59,877 nt of DNA, from positions 1-59,877 of the forward strand of contig SUGL01000036.1 in the NCBI GenBank assembly GCA_004963905.1, in the 5' to 3' direction. Below are positions 44,366-53,612 of the stretch, piece after piece (the first letter of the stretch is position 1; every line of letters begins with the position of its first letter). The notes under the pieces are model-generated. The model was not told where the DNA came from, did no database searches, and saw nothing but the letters and a program-made list of their open reading frames with translations. Origin of the DNA: Mesorhizobium sp. Its GTDB lineage: Bacteria; Pseudomonadota; Alphaproteobacteria; Rhizobiales; Rhizobiaceae. The translations under genes and the position numbers were made by a program.

Positions 44366-44399
44366 GGGGGCCTCCGTGTTTCAGCCATGAGGTTTTGGA

Positions 44400-44885
44400 C
44401 TAGGCGCGGCCGGCGTGGGCCGCTTCGATATCGGCGAGGATGATCTTGCTCATCTTGTACATCGCTTGCCGCGCCCGGTCGGCCTTCTCGCGGTCCGGGT
44501 CGCTCATCAGCCGCAGCGCCGGTTCCGGGATGACCTGCCAGTAGACGCCGAACTTGTCCTGCAGCCAGCCGCAGGGCTTTTCCGACCCGCCCCCCGCCGT
44601 CAGGGCGTTCCAATAATAGTCGGTCTCGGCCTGGTCCCCAGTCTCGATGTAGAGCGAGATCCTTTCGTTGAAGGGCGGCACCCCGCCGGCATTGAGCGCG
44701 GTGAAGCGCTGGCCTTCGAGCTCGAAGTCGAAGATCGCGTGCGGCACGGTCCTGTTGGTGCCGCCGACGAAGTCGGTGAACTCGATCGCATCCAGCGCCC
44801 GGCCGTTCCGGAAGACCGACAGGTAGAAGTCGCGTGCCTCTTCGGCGTTGAGGTTGAACCAGAGGAAGGGGTGAACGGTAGCCAT
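44400..44885 (-). CDS. VOC / PhnB-like protein
   Basis: A 161-residue protein of the PhnB-like VOC family (3-demethylubiquinone methyltransferase-like fold): FLWFNLNAEEARDFYLSVF, GGVPPFNERISLYIETGD and CGWLQDKFGVYWQVIP. These are paired beta-alpha-beta modules; the function is mostly unknown. ATG 44885 has GAGG seven bases upstream. It is the first gene of the VOC-SDR unit. Confidence 0.9.
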   Translation of the reverse strand: MATVHPFLWFNLNAEEARDFYLSVFRNGRALDAIEFTDFVGGTNRTVPHAIFDFELEGQRFTALNAGGVPPFNERISLYIETGDQAETDYYWNALTAGGGSEKPCGWLQDKFGVYWQVIPEPALRLMSDPDREKADRARQAMYKMSKIILADIEAAHAGRA

Positions 44886-44924
44886 GGTGTCCTCATGACG
44901 TTTGCTGACTTGGTGAGCTTTGAT

Positions 44925-44937
44925 CACAAATTATGTG
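44925..44937. promoter_or_regulatory. Candidate LysR-type binding site
   Basis: CACA and TGTG form an inverted repeat around AATTA within an AT-rich stretch between the VOC gene and the divergent LysR gene. Position fits an operator shared by both promoters. Assigned by pattern only. Confidence 0.4.
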
Positions 44938-45023
44938 AGGATTTCTGGCTGGAAAATGCGCGATAGACAAACCAAAATTTGGCAAGTATTTGTTACCAAC
45001 GCTCACAGATAGATTTTCGCGCC

Positions 45024-45911
45024 ATGGCTCGCGGACTGCCGCCGCTGAATGCATTGCCGGCCTTCGAGGCCGCCGCCCGCCACCTGAATTTCTCCAGGGC
45101 GGCGGACGAGCTCAACCTCACGCACGGCGCCATCAGCCGCGCGGTAAAACATCTGGAGGACCAGCTCGGCGTGCAGCTCTTCGAGCGCGCGACGCGCTCG
45201 GTGCGGCTGACCGCCGTCGGCGAACCCTATGCGCGGTCGGTGCGCGAGGCGCTCGACCAGCTATCGGTCGCAACCGAGACAGTGACCTCGCGCCATTCGG
45301 GTTCGACCTTGAATGTCAGCACCTCCGACGGCTTTGCCGGAAAATGGCTGGTGCCCAGGCTCTACCGCTTCCACCGCGCGCATGGAGATATCGACGTGCG
45401 GGTTTCGACCACGGGCAGGCTCACCAATTTCCGCGGCGACGGCATCGATGTCGCCATCCGCTACGGCAGAGGCGAGTATCCGGGACTGACCTCGGAATTC
45501 CTCACCGGCGAGGAGGTGTTTCCGGTCTGCAGCCCGAGGCTCTTGGAGGGGCCGCATCCGCTCAGGTCTCCGCAAGACCTCAAGCACCACACGCTGATCC
45601 GCGACGGCTACCGGATCGACTGGGCGGCGTGGCTGGCCAGCGCCGGCGTCGAGGGCGTCGACCCGAACAGCGGGATCACCTTCGATTCAGCCACCTTCGC
45701 GGTGGAATCCGCCGTGCAGGGCGAAGGCGTGGTGCTCGGCCGCACCATGCTCGTTTCGGCCGACCTCGCCACCGGCAGGCTGGTCCGGCCTTTCGACCAT
45801 GCGCTGAAGGCCGTCTCCAGCTTCTATCTCGTCTACCCTCCGGAAGCGATCCGCCAGCGCAAGGTGAAGGCGTTTCGGGATTGGCTGTTTTCGGAGATCG
45901 AACCGTTTTGA
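45024..45911 (+). CDS. LysR-family regulator (GcvA-like)
   Basis: A 295-residue regulator. The helix-turn-helix is FEAAARHLNFSRAADELNLTHGAISRAVKHLEDQLG (residues ~13-50), which is the GcvA/AmpR style, followed by the ligand-binding domain (LNVSTSDGFAGKWLVPRLYRFH). ATG 45024 fits the family start (MARGLPPLNALPAFEAAAR). It is divergent from the VOC-SDR pair, its likely target. Confidence 0.93.
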   Translation: MARGLPPLNALPAFEAAARHLNFSRAADELNLTHGAISRAVKHLEDQLGVQLFERATRSVRLTAVGEPYARSVREALDQLSVATETVTSRHSGSTLNVSTSDGFAGKWLVPRLYRFHRAHGDIDVRVSTTGRLTNFRGDGIDVAIRYGRGEYPGLTSEFLTGEEVFPVCSPRLLEGPHPLRSPQDLKHHTLIRDGYRIDWAAWLASAGVEGVDPNSGITFDSATFAVESAVQGEGVVLGRTMLVSADLATGRLVRPFDHALKAVSSFYLVYPPEAIRQRKVKAFRDWLFSEIEPF

Positions 45912-45986
45912 AGCAGGAAGTTTGTCGAAACCTTCCTCCGCTTGCGCAGGTATGCAGATTGGGCGATGCTGCGCATTATGGTCGGC

Positions 45987-46214
45987 ATGGTCGGCGAATA
46001 TCTGAATCACAAATTGGAATGCCCGTTTTGCGGGGTCATCCGTTTGCAGATTCCGGCCGATGCTCAGCCCACAACTCCAATCCGTTGCGCCGAGTGCGGC
46101 AAATATCTTGGCACTTGGGATGAGCTTCAGACGGATTTCGAGAGCCAGGGCGGCACGGATGGGGTGTTCCGTTTGGATAAGGGACGTATCCGGAAGCTCA
46201 ATTCCAGTCGATGA
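45987..46214 (+). CDS. Small zinc-ribbon protein
   Basis: A 75-residue protein with CPFC (C12, C15) and CAEC (C34, C37), a zinc ribbon. The start is uncertain: ATG codons at 45966, 45978 and 45987 are all in frame and none has a strong ribosome-binding site. It belongs to a run of small same-strand genes up to 47246. Function unknown. Confidence 0.6.
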   Translation: MVGEYLNHKLECPFCGVIRLQIPADAQPTTPIRCAECGKYLGTWDELQTDFESQGGTDGVFRLDKGRIRKLNSSR

Positions 46215-46305
46215 AGCCTCCGTTAGGGCGAGGCCATGGTCCGGGCCGGTGGATTGCGGAACAAATTTCGCTATTGAACGTTGCGCCGCCGACAGGGGAC
46301 TGCCC

Positions 46306-46473
46306 ATGGCGCTCAAATCTGAAAACCAGTCACAGGAAACCATTGTTCAACGGCTTGTCCGAGAGATCGGCATTACCGAAGCGCAGGCTTTGGAGCTCAT
46401 TTCCTTCCTAGGCTTGAACTGGGGTTCGCTCGTTCGCGAAGCGAAGGCGCTCTCGAGTAAGTCGCCGTCCTAA
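46306..46473 (+). CDS. Very small helical protein
   Basis: A 55-residue protein (MALKSENQSQETIVQRLVRE, then GITEAQALELISFLGLNWGSLVREA). It looks like a two-helix, perhaps helix-turn-helix-like fold. AGGGGA lies about eight bases before ATG 46306. No family is recognised; small proteins of this kind are common in Mesorhizobium. Confidence 0.6.
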   Translation: MALKSENQSQETIVQRLVREIGITEAQALELISFLGLNWGSLVREAKALSSKSPS

Positions 46474-46631
46474 GTGGAGCCTGTCGGTCCAACTTCGTTG
46501 TTGATCGCGAGCTGCCGCGCGCCCTGATCTTGACGGCCAAAAACCATAAACCCATATCGCAATCGGGCGCGGATCGCTGTCGGTCCGGGCCTATCCCAAA
46601 CTCAAATTGTTCGTTCGACTTGGAGGATCCT

Positions 46632-46934
46632 ATGAACGATCGGATGTTTGACGGCCCTGTCTTCGTGAAGAGCGGGAACGGCCTCATCCAGGAGGTCGCG
46701 TGCGTCGAGGACGCGCTGGAATTTCTTTACGAATGGCCCAGGAACAGACGCGGCACCATCTATGAGACGGCCTTGCGTGCCTGCCAGCGGGCATTCGACG
46801 GCAGCTATCCGCTGACAGCCGCCAGAGACGCGTTTTGCGGCTTCGCAAAGTCGGTCAAAATCCACGAGGATGTGAGCGTGACCTTGCCTTGGATGACCGG
46901 CAGAGGCGATCGCGGCGGCGGGGTCGTCGCGTAG
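46632..46934 (+). CDS. DUF982 family protein, tandem copy 1
   Basis: A 100-residue DUF982 protein: FDGPVFVKSGNGLIQEVACVEDALEFLYEWP, then ALRACQRAFDGSYPLTAARDAFCGFAKSVKI. GGAGG precedes ATG 46632. It lies 27 bp before a second DUF982 gene. The two share the family pattern but little sequence identity, so they are not a recent duplication. Confidence 0.82.
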   Translation: MNDRMFDGPVFVKSGNGLIQEVACVEDALEFLYEWPRNRRGTIYETALRACQRAFDGSYPLTAARDAFCGFAKSVKIHEDVSVTLPWMTGRGDRGGGVVA

Positions 46935-46961
46935 GATGTCGCGGAACGAGGCGGTTTCGCA

Positions 46962-47246
46962 ATGCTCGTCGAACCATTCGAAAAGCCCATCTGCGTCTGG
47001 GTCGGACTGGGGTTCCCGCGTCAATTGAACACCGTCGTGGACGCCTATCAATTTGTCATCGACTGGTGTGGCGACAGCCCCGAGCAGAAGGCGGCGATCC
47101 GCGCTTGCAAGGCCGCGCTGGCCGGAGACATCGATGCAGAAACGGCCAGAGGTGTCTTCGTCGCCTTTGCCCGCAGGAAGGACATCCTTATCGAGGATGG
47201 AGCAGTTCCTCCCGCAACAGGACAAGCCCGGTCGAAGCATCCTTGA
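46962..47246 (+). CDS. DUF982 family protein, tandem copy 2
   Basis: A 94-residue DUF982 protein: KPICVWVGLGFPRQLNTVVDAYQFVIDW, then AIRACKAALAGDIDAETARGVFVAFARRKDIL. It is closer to the copy at 22753-23046 (shared VGLGFP and the CxxALAG helix) than to its neighbour. GAGGCGG lies upstream of ATG 46962. Unknown function. Confidence 0.82.
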   Translation: MLVEPFEKPICVWVGLGFPRQLNTVVDAYQFVIDWCGDSPEQKAAIRACKAALAGDIDAETARGVFVAFARRKDILIEDGAVPPATGQARSKHP

Positions 47247-47583
47247 TGTGACTGAGGCGGCGACCCGCCGCCTCGTCCAACTGGCGGGTTGGCCGACTGG
47301 CTTTGCAGGCCCTGGGCCACGAATGGGCAACCGACGGCATGGGCGGGGGGCGTTGGGGAGCCGTCGGTCACCAGGACAGGGGGCCATAGAATCAGAAAAT
47401 GCATAGGCCCTTATATAAGCATGCCAGCAATTTGCGTTCTTGGGAACTGCTTCCAGCTTAAAATTCAACCGCATATGGCCAAGAGTGCACGTTCGCGATG
47501 ATCTTCGCGCGAGCCGACAGGAACCAGACCGGCCGTCCCGCGTCATAGAGACGGGTACTTGGCGCGATTCCGGAGTGACGTCG
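47247..47583. other. Intergenic region, 337 bp
   Basis: Leader of the L,D-transpeptidase gene. The frame of that gene stays open upstream to 47440, but no start there has a ribosome-binding site and the signal peptide begins at 47584. No other feature is seen. Confidence 0.45.
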
Positions 47584-48582
47584 ATGGTCAGGCTCCTTCC
47601 AGTCGTCGCGGTAGCGCTTGCGCTTGCATGCGGCGGGGCGCTGGCGGCCAGGCTGGACCTCGACGCGGTCAATCAAGCGCAATTCAGCGACAGCGAGCCG
47701 AAAGACGTCGACCCTATGCTGGTCAAGGCGCAGATCCTTCTCGATCGCGCCCGCTTCTCGCCCGGCCTGATCGACGGCCGCCTATCCGACAATTTCGCCA
47801 AGGCCGTCGCGGCCTTCCAGGCGGCGAATGGACTGCCCTCCGACGGCAAGCTGACGCGGGAAACCTGGGACCAGCTCGCGGCGACCTCCGCCGAGCCCGT
47901 GCTGGTGACCTATGAGGTCAAGGCCAAGGATGTGCGCGGGCCTTTCACCCGGCGCATCCCCGCCCGCATGGAGAGGATGGCGCATCTCAGGCGGCTCGGC
48001 TACCGCAGCGCGCGCGAGAGGCTGGCGGAACGTTTCCATGTCAGCGAACAGTTGCTGCGGATACTCAATCCCGGCAGCGGTTTCACGAAAGCAGGCAAAG
48101 CGCTCGTCGTGCCGGATGTCGGCCGCGCCCCTCCCCCTGCGGCCATTGCGAGCGTCGAGGTCGACAAGGCGTCCCGCCAGGTGCGCGCGCTCGATCCGTC
48201 GGGTAAACCGCTCGCGGTCTACCCCGCCTCGATCGGCAGCGAGGAGAAGCCGGCGCCGAGCGGCGCGGCGGAGGTCAGGCGCGTGGTGCACGATCCGACC
48301 TATCGCTACGATCCGAAATTCGCCTTCAAGGGCGTCAGAACAAAGCGGCCCTTCACCATCGCCAAGGGGCCGAACAATCCGGTCGGATCTGTATGGATCG
48401 ACCTCTCGATCGAAAGCTACGGCATCCACGGCTCGCCCGATCCCGGCAAGATCGGCACGACCTACTCGCATGGCTGCATCCGGCTGACCAATTGGGACGC
48501 CGAAGACCTCGCCGCCATGGTCAAGCCAGGCACGAAGGTGGAGTTCAAGGACGAGACGGCGCAGGACGGGCAAGCGCAGTGA
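47584..48582 (+). CDS. L,D-transpeptidase with peptidoglycan-binding domain
   Basis: A 332-residue periplasmic enzyme. Signal peptide MVRLLPVVAVALALACGGALA; PG_binding_1 domain at about residues 45-100 (ILLDRARFSPGLIDG, DNFAKAVAAFQAANGLPSDG); YkuD catalytic domain at about 195-325 with YGIHGSPDPGKIG and SHGCIRLTN, the catalytic Cys in SHGC. It makes 3-3 peptidoglycan cross-links or attaches proteins. GGAGTG is just upstream of ATG 47584. It appears monocistronic. Confidence 0.94.
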   Translation: MVRLLPVVAVALALACGGALAARLDLDAVNQAQFSDSEPKDVDPMLVKAQILLDRARFSPGLIDGRLSDNFAKAVAAFQAANGLPSDGKLTRETWDQLAATSAEPVLVTYEVKAKDVRGPFTRRIPARMERMAHLRRLGYRSARERLAERFHVSEQLLRILNPGSGFTKAGKALVVPDVGRAPPPAAIASVEVDKASRQVRALDPSGKPLAVYPASIGSEEKPAPSGAAEVRRVVHDPTYRYDPKFAFKGVRTKRPFTIAKGPNNPVGSVWIDLSIESYGIHGSPDPGKIGTTYSHGCIRLTNWDAEDLAAMVKPGTKVEFKDETAQDGQAQ

Positions 48583-48732
48583 GAATACGGGCCAATTTGC
48601 CGGCCCGCCCAGGCGGACCGCTGCATAAGCCAAATTTATCACAACCCCCAGTTTTTCAAGACGTTACACGGCCCTGCGCCGCCTGTAGCTTCGGCGGCGC
48701 GCTTTTGAAAACGGTCTGGAATTGGTGGTTCG

Positions 48733-51171
48733 ATGCAAGCACATGCGAGAGTGGTGATCGTCGGCGGCGGCTGCGTCGGCGCCGGCATCCTCTATGGCCT
48801 GGCAAAGCGCGGCTGGACCGACGTGGCGCTGCTCGAGCGCACCCAGCTGACGGCCGGCTCGACCTGGCATGCCGCGGGCCTGATCCCATCCTATGCCCGC
48901 AACATCAATGTCGGGCGGATGATCAAGAAGACCATCGAGATCTATGAAGGGCTGGAGGCCGAGACAGGGCAGCCGGTCGGCTGGCACAAATGCGGCCAGC
49001 TGCGCATCGCCAATTCCAGGGACCGGCTCGACGAATTCAAGAGCTACATGAGCGTCGCCGACGTCCAGGGCATGCGGGCGCAGTTGCTGACGCCGGCCGA
49101 GGCCAGGAAGCTCTGCCCGCTGCTTCACAACGACCACATGCTCGGCGCGCTCTATCATCCCGATGACGGCCATATCGCCCCGGCCGACGTGACGCATGCC
49201 ATGGCCAAAGGCGCGCGGGATCTGGGTGCCAAGGTCTACTTGAATACCGAGGTGACCGGCTTCAAGCGGATGCCCAGCGGCGAGTGGCTGGTTGAGACCA
49301 ACCAGGGCGACATTACCTGCGAGCACGTCATCTCAGCCACCGGCAACTATGCGCGCCAGACCGGCGCGCTGCTCGGCCTCGAAATCCCGGCGATCCCGAT
49401 CCTGCATCAGTACTGGATCACCGAAGCCGTGCCGGAGGTCGTGGAGCGGAAAAGGCAGGGGCGGCCGGAGATGCCGATCCTGCGCGACGAAGGTTTCGAG
49501 GGCTATATGCGCGAAGAAGGCGACGGGCTGATGTTCGGGCCTTACGAGCGCACCGCGAACCTGAAACTCTTCGCCGAGGACGGTGTGCCCGCCTGGTTCG
49601 GCGCCGACTTGGTCGAAGAGGATTTCGAGGCGGTGTCGTGGAACTGGGAGCAGGCTTTGCAGCTCGTCCCGGCGCTCGGACGGGTAGGCATCAAGGCCAA
49701 TGTGCGCGGCCCGTTCCAGATGACGGCGGACGAGCTGCCACTGATGGGGCCGGCCTGGGGCCTGCCCAATGTCTGGCTGGCCGAAGGCGTGCCAGGCGGC
49801 ATCCTGTGGGGCGGCACGATCGGCTATTACCTTTCGGAACGGATCGTCGAGGGCGGCAACAGCCTCGACACGTCCGATCTCGACCCGCGCCGCTTCGGCG
49901 ACTACGCCAACAAGGCCTGGACGCGCGAGAAGGTTCGCGAGGCCTGGGGCACGCATGCCGAGCAGAAATATCCGGGGCAGGACATGCCCGCTTCCCGTCC
50001 GCAGAAGACCGCGCCGTCCTATGACCGGCTGACCGAGCTCGGCGCCGTCTGGGGCGTGCTCAACGGCTGGGAGATGCCCAATTGGTTCGCGCGCGACGGC
50101 GTCGAGGCCAAGGACCAGTATAGCTGGCGCTGGACGCCCAAAGGGAACCTCGTCGCCGAGGAAGTGCTGGCGGTGCGCAACGCCGTCGGCCTGGTCGAGA
50201 TGACGCCGATGACCAAGTTCGAGGTGTCTGGGCCGAACGCCGCCGCCTGGCTGGACAGGATCCTGGCCAACCGGCTGCCCGCGGTCGGCAAGGTGACGCT
50301 GGCGCATCACCTCACCGCCGGCGGCGGCGTGCAGGCGGAATACATGGTCGCGCGCCTCGGCGAAGAGAGCTTCTACCTGATCTCGACGCCGCGCGCGGAG
50401 CGCTGGAATTTCGACGATCTCTCGAGGCTGCTGCCCGCCGACGGCAGCGTATCCTTGAGGAACGTCACCAACGATCGCGGCTGCTTCACCGTGGTCGGGC
50501 CGAACGCGCGAGACGTGCTGCAGCCGCTGACCGAGATCGATCTTTCGAACGAAAAGTTCCCGTGGTTCGGCGTCAGGACCGGCAGCGTCGCCCTGGCCAG
50601 CGACGTGCGGCTGCTGCGCGTGAATTACGAAGGCGAGCTGGGATGGGAACTCTACCATCCGCTGCCCTACCAGCGGCAGTTGCTGGATACGATTCTGAAG
50701 CAGGGCGAGAAGCACGGCATGCGCCTCGTCGGGCTGCATGCGCTGGAGTCGCTGAGGCTCGAAAAATCCTACCGTGCGATGTACCGCGACATGAACCCTG
50801 AGCTCAATGCACTGGAGAGCGGACTCGAGCGCTTCATCCGCCTCGACAAGGGCGATTTCGTCGGGCGCGACGCGGTCAAGAAATATAAGGAGCGCAATGA
50901 CCAGCGCCGCTCGGTGACACTCAAGATCGAAACCGACGGCGCGAGCGCGCTCGCCTCCGAGGGTCTCTACATCGACGGCGAGCTGGTCGGGCGCATCACG
51001 TCGGGCGGATACGGCTATGCGCTCGGGCATGATGTGGCACTAGCCCTCTTGCCGGAGCGTTTTTCCAAACCCGGCACGAAGCTCGACGTCGCGATCCTGG
51101 GAGAATGGAAGATCGCCGAGGTGATCGCGGATTCGCCTTACGATCCGACGTCGGCCAGGGCGCGGATGTAA
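48733..51171 (+). CDS. FAD-dependent dimethylglycine/sarcosine dehydrogenase-like protein
   Basis: An 812-residue two-domain flavoprotein. Residues ~5-380 are the DAO FAD domain (VVIVGGGCVGAGILYGLAKRG, then STWHAAGLIPSY with the covalent-flavin-type His region). Residues ~430-810 are a GcvT/aminomethyl-transferase-like folate-binding domain (GLVEMTPMTKFEVSGPNAAAWLDRILANR, ELGWELYHP). Such enzymes demethylate N-methylated amines and pass the one-carbon unit to tetrahydrofolate. The next gene, after a hairpin, is a betaine-epimerase-like enzyme, so a substrate from betaine breakdown is plausible. Confidence 0.92.
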   Translation: MQAHARVVIVGGGCVGAGILYGLAKRGWTDVALLERTQLTAGSTWHAAGLIPSYARNINVGRMIKKTIEIYEGLEAETGQPVGWHKCGQLRIANSRDRLDEFKSYMSVADVQGMRAQLLTPAEARKLCPLLHNDHMLGALYHPDDGHIAPADVTHAMAKGARDLGAKVYLNTEVTGFKRMPSGEWLVETNQGDITCEHVISATGNYARQTGALLGLEIPAIPILHQYWITEAVPEVVERKRQGRPEMPILRDEGFEGYMREEGDGLMFGPYERTANLKLFAEDGVPAWFGADLVEEDFEAVSWNWEQALQLVPALGRVGIKANVRGPFQMTADELPLMGPAWGLPNVWLAEGVPGGILWGGTIGYYLSERIVEGGNSLDTSDLDPRRFGDYANKAWTREKVREAWGTHAEQKYPGQDMPASRPQKTAPSYDRLTELGAVWGVLNGWEMPNWFARDGVEAKDQYSWRWTPKGNLVAEEVLAVRNAVGLVEMTPMTKFEVSGPNAAAWLDRILANRLPAVGKVTLAHHLTAGGGVQAEYMVARLGEESFYLISTPRAERWNFDDLSRLLPADGSVSLRNVTNDRGCFTVVGPNARDVLQPLTEIDLSNEKFPWFGVRTGSVALASDVRLLRVNYEGELGWELYHPLPYQRQLLDTILKQGEKHGMRLVGLHALESLRLEKSYRAMYRDMNPELNALESGLERFIRLDKGDFVGRDAVKKYKERNDQRRSVTLKIETDGASALASEGLYIDGELVGRITSGGYGYALGHDVALALLPERFSKPGTKLDVAILGEWKIAEVIADSPYDPTSARARM

Positions 51172-51174
51172 CAG

Positions 51175-51196
51175 ACGGGGCCGCTTGAGGCCCCGT
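51175..51196 (+). terminator. Hairpin terminator candidate
   Basis: ACGGGGCC pairs with GGCCCCGT around GCTTGA, starting 3 bp after the flavoprotein stop codon. It is followed by only short T runs. It may separate the flavoprotein from the downstream epimerase gene or reduce read-through. Confidence 0.6.
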
Positions 51197-51226
51197 ACAG
51201 GTGCATTTCTTTGAGGGTAGCCGACC

Positions 51227-52336
51227 ATGCGCATCGACCGGATCAACGTCTATACGGCGCAGCTGCCGGTCAAAGGCGGCGCCTACCGGATGGCCAGCGC
51301 CGATGTCGAGGCGCTGGACTCGACGCTTGTCGAGATCGTGACGGATGACGGGCTGGTCGGTTGGGGCGAGACCTGCCCGGTTGGCCCGGTCTACCAGCCG
51401 CACCATGCGCTGGGCGCTCGCGCGGCGATCGCCGAAATCGCTCCGGGGCTGATCGGCGCGGAGATCGCCTCGATCAGGCTGCTGGCCAAACAGATGGACG
51501 AGCGGCTCAACGGGCACGGCTATGCCAAGGCGGCCTTCGACATGGCCTTTCTCGACCTGCTTGGTCAGAAGCTCGGCGTGCCGGTGTCGACGCTGCTCGG
51601 CGGCGCGCTGACCGACCGGGTGCCGGCCTATTATTCACTGATCGTCGGCCCGCCGGAGGAGACGGCCAGGATCGCGGCCGACAAGGTGAAGGCCGGCTAT
51701 CCGCGCCTGCAGGTCAAGATCGGCGGGCGCGACCTGGAAGAGGATGTCGCCGTCGTCCACAAGGTGTGGGAGACGGTCGGCTACAAGGCGCGGCTGGCGG
51801 TCGACGGCAACCGGGGCCTGACGGTCGCCGCCGCGATCCATCTCGACCGGCTCTGCCAGGCGATCCCCTTCGTGTTCGAGCAGCCCTGCAACACCATGGA
51901 CGAGGTCGCGACGCTCAAGGGTCGCGTCACGCATCCGGTCTATCTCGATGAAAGCACCGAGGACCAGAACGCGGTGCTGCGGGCGATCTCGCTCGGCATC
52001 GCCGATGGCTTCGGCTTCAAGGTGACGCGCCTCGGCGGGCTGACCAAGATGACGACGGTGCGCGACCTTTGCGCCATCCGCTCGTTGCCGCACAGCTGCG
52101 ACGACGCCTGGGGCGGCGACATCATCGCGGCCGCCTGCGTGCATCTGGCCGCGACCGTGGAGCCGCGGCGCATGGAAGGCGCCTGGATCGCCCAGGAATA
52201 TATCGACGGACACTTCGACACGAAGAACCCGGTCGTCATCCGCAACGGGCACATCGCCGTACCGCAACGGCCGGGACTGGGCGTGAAACCGGAACCCGGC
52301 ATGTTCGGCGATCCGGTGGCGAGATACGGGGCCTGA
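51227..52336 (+). CDS. hpbD: Enolase-superfamily epimerase (4-hydroxyproline betaine 2-epimerase-like)
   Basis: A 369-residue mandelate-racemase/muconate-lactonising-group enzyme. Visible catalytic residues are K164 (RLQVKIGG), D193 (AVDGNRG), E218 (VFEQPCN), D241 (YLDEST) and K265 (FGFKVTRLGG), so a Lys on each face, as required for 1,1-proton transfer. The segments GGAYRMASADV, GWGETCPVGP and PHSCDDAWGGD match my memory of HpbD, which epimerises hydroxyproline betaine and proline betaine. The other hpb genes (Rieske demethylase) are not in view. Assignment of substrate is a strong inference, not proof. Confidence 0.85.
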   Translation: MRIDRINVYTAQLPVKGGAYRMASADVEALDSTLVEIVTDDGLVGWGETCPVGPVYQPHHALGARAAIAEIAPGLIGAEIASIRLLAKQMDERLNGHGYAKAAFDMAFLDLLGQKLGVPVSTLLGGALTDRVPAYYSLIVGPPEETARIAADKVKAGYPRLQVKIGGRDLEEDVAVVHKVWETVGYKARLAVDGNRGLTVAAAIHLDRLCQAIPFVFEQPCNTMDEVATLKGRVTHPVYLDESTEDQNAVLRAISLGIADGFGFKVTRLGGLTKMTTVRDLCAIRSLPHSCDDAWGGDIIAAACVHLAATVEPRRMEGAWIAQEYIDGHFDTKNPVVIRNGHIAVPQRPGLGVKPEPGMFGDPVARYGA

Positions 52337-52445
52337 CCGATACGCCGGCCAACCCGGTCCCAAGCCGTGCCGCCGATCACTTCTCGAAAAACGCGGATCG
52401 TTCCGCCTCGCCCTGCGTTGAGGACGAGGCACGGAGGAAAAGGCG

Positions 52446-52766
52446 ATGGACGACGATCGGACCGAGAAGATCAGGCAGCGTGCCTATGAGATCTGGCAGC
52501 GCGAAGGCAGCCTCGATGGCGACCACGAGCGGCACTGGCATCAGGCCGAGATGGAGATCGACCGCGAGGCCGCCCTGCCGCTCACGGCGGACGATGCGCT
52601 GCCTGAAACGCGCGAGGTCGACAGCTCGGATGTGCTGACGGTCGAGTCGCTTGCGATGCGTACCGGAATCAGCAGCGGAGAGGCGCAGGAATTGCTCGAC
52701 AGGCTGGGCAACGACCGCGCCGCGATCGAACAGGCGGCGCGGGCCATCCAGGCGCGGAAACGCTGA
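52446..52766 (+). CDS. DUF2934/DUF3606-like small protein
   Basis: A 106-residue protein. Residues ~6-40 match DUF2934 (KIRQRAYEIWQREGSLDGDHERHWHQAEMEI). Residues ~64-103 (VESLAMRTGISSGEAQELLDRLGNDRAAIEQAARAI) look like a DUF3606-type helical end. Both families are small, common in Rhizobiales and of unknown function, with some members linked to stress. It is convergent with the quinone-reductase gene. Confidence 0.85.
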   Translation: MDDDRTEKIRQRAYEIWQREGSLDGDHERHWHQAEMEIDREAALPLTADDALPETREVDSSDVLTVESLAMRTGISSGEAQELLDRLGNDRAAIEQAARAIQARKR

Positions 52767-52837
52767 GCCGATGCAATAGGCCCAACGCGACGCCGCCGGC
52801 GCAATGCGAGTTGGCGGCGGACAGTTCTGCCGGCCGC

Positions 52838-53428
52838 TCAGAATGTCTCGAACCGGCGCTGCACCTTGAGCGCGAAAGCTTTCCTTTTTTCGGCGGAAAT
52901 GCCCTCGACGGAGTATCTCGTCAGGTAGAGATGCTTCACGTTGCGGCCGCACATCGTCTTCAGGCCCCGCAACAGCACCTTCTTTCCCGGATTTTGCATA
53001 TAGATTTCCGTGTACCACCATGGCGATCCGCACGTGGTCACCACGCCCATACGGCCGATGTTCAAAAGCATGGGCTTGATCGTACCGCCATCCGCCGGCA
53101 CGTCATAGGCGATGCCCGGTCGCCAGACGCGATCGAAATAGCCCTTCAGCATCGCCGGCATGCCAGACCACCATGTGGGGAAGCAGAACACGCAAGCTTC
53201 AGCCCACTTCAACGCATCGATATAGACCTGCAGATCCTTGGGCACCCGGGCGGGATCGAAGTGGCCGCGTCTCTCTTCGGCCTGCATGACGGGATTGAAG
53301 TTCATGGCATGGAGATCGAAATCGACGACGTCGTCTCCCCTGGCCTTGAGGGTCTGGACGATGCGATCGTGAAGCGAGGCCTGGTAGCTGTCCGCCAATG
53401 GGTGCGCATAGACGACATTGACCTTCAT
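52838..53428 (-). CDS. NAD(P)H:quinone oxidoreductase, flavodoxin-like fold
   Basis: A 196-residue KefF/MdaB-type flavoprotein: KVNVVYAHPLADSYQASLH binds the FMN/FAD phosphate, and CVFCFPTWWSGMPAMLKGYFDRVW holds the typical FPTWW loop. It reduces quinones by two electrons. ATG 53428 is the only good start. It is divergent from the S1/P1 nuclease gene with a 184 bp gap. Confidence 0.92.
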   Translation of the reverse strand: MKVNVVYAHPLADSYQASLHDRIVQTLKARGDDVVDFDLHAMNFNPVMQAEERRGHFDPARVPKDLQVYIDALKWAEACVFCFPTWWSGMPAMLKGYFDRVWRPGIAYDVPADGGTIKPMLLNIGRMGVVTTCGSPWWYTEIYMQNPGKKVLLRGLKTMCGRNVKHLYLTRYSVEGISAEKRKAFALKVQRRFETF

Positions 53429-53612
53429 TACTCGCGCCTTCTGAAATCAAGGCATATTAGCTTTTACGCAATAAATGGGAAGCAGCCGCAAGCCACGGTG
53501 CGAAGTCCACTCCGGTGTTTCACATGCCATTCGTGACGCGCAAATCCGCTTGTTTGTGACACCCGCCTCCGCTGTACTTCCAGAACGGAACCTTGTTCGA
53601 GGAGGCAGGGCG

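Noticed and set aside
49333..51030. 565-codon minus-strand frame opposite the dimethylglycine-dehydrogenase-like gene
   Set aside because: Antisense shadow of a strongly supported flavoprotein.
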